This document shows positions 5,739 through 5,755 of a DNA stretch of 5,755 nt, one piece after another. The translations under genes and the position numbers were made by a program. The DNA comes from an uncultured Ruminococcus sp. GTDB taxonomy: Bacteria; Bacillota; Clostridia; Oscillospirales; Ruminococcaceae. A model generated the notes under the pieces. The model was not told the origin of the DNA, made no database searches, and was given only the letters and a program-made list of their open reading frames with translations. Where the stretch lies: the NCBI GenBank assembly GCA_900554975.1, contig USJI01000086.1:1-5755 (forward strand), written 5' to 3'. The stretch's first letter is position 1; the number at the start of each line of letters is the position of its first letter.

Positions 5739-5749
5739 AGGAATAAAAT
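5721..5749 (+). promoter_or_regulatory. Divergent promoter reading out of the window
   Basis: TTGACA (5721-5726), a 17-bp spacer and TAAAAT (5744-5749) form a near-consensus promoter on the plus strand. Its -35 box lies inside the spacer of the leftward reductase promoter, so the two overlap and would be co-regulated. The gene it serves is right of the window; a regulator of the reductase is a reasonable guess. Confidence 0.5.
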
Positions 5750-5755
5750 AGGAAA

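Noticed and set aside
1..5755. CRISPR arrays, tRNA or rRNA genes, insertion sequences and integrase sites
   Set aside because: I saw no spaced direct repeats, cloverleaf or rRNA-like segments, transposase-like frames or terminal inverted repeats.

Overview
The window is AT-rich with strong AGGAGG-type ribosome binding sites and points to a low-GC Firmicute. The most diagnostic gene encodes a secreted family 9 glycoside hydrolase ending in a type I dockerin. Its second dockerin repeat (ADWKAADL...DGKLNVLDLCEMKQKL) is of the kind I associate with cellulosomal Ruminococcus (R. flavefaciens, R. champanellensis and relatives). I therefore favour a gut or rumen Ruminococcus-like bacterium; the genus is inferred and no species is claimed.

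Layout, left to right. (1) 1-173, minus strand: the N-terminal end of an HxlR/DUF24-type winged-helix regulator, cut by the window edge. (2) 174-444: a divergent regulatory region with a promoter for each side and several dyads and repeats, one of them in the leader of the rightward gene. (3) 445-1236, plus: a metallo-beta-lactamase-fold protein whose usual metal ligands are mostly missing. (4) 1299-1334: a perfect 11-bp hairpin between convergent genes, probably a bidirectional terminator. (5) 1368-3890, minus: signal peptide, CBM-like domain, Ig-like domain, GH9 domain and dockerin. (6) 3951-4457, minus: a GNAT acetyltransferase 60 bp upstream of the GH9 gene, with its own good promoter. (7) 4458-4738: a non-coding stretch that contains the GNAT promoter and what looks like the start of a lost gene (promoter-like hexamers, dyad, AGGAGG, ATG and a stop after three codons). 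(8) 4739-5683, minus: an aldo/keto reductase with an intact catalytic tetrad but no usable start codon for its expected first strand. (9) 5684-5755: two interleaved divergent promoters, one reading left into the reductase and one reading right out of the window.

The genes do not form one pathway. The HxlR regulator and the MBL-fold protein are a plausible regulator-target pair, possibly for thiol or electrophile stress, since HxlR proteins often sense through an N-terminal Cys that is present here. The GH9 enzyme would be exported and docked on a scaffoldin to degrade beta-glucan. The acetyltransferase and the reductase are cytoplasmic and of unknown substrate.

I see no new multi-gene system. 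The points most worth a second look are the GH9 domain lacking the His and Arg of one family signature, the degenerate MBL-fold protein, the 5' disruption of the reductase and the orphan gene start at 4556-4583.
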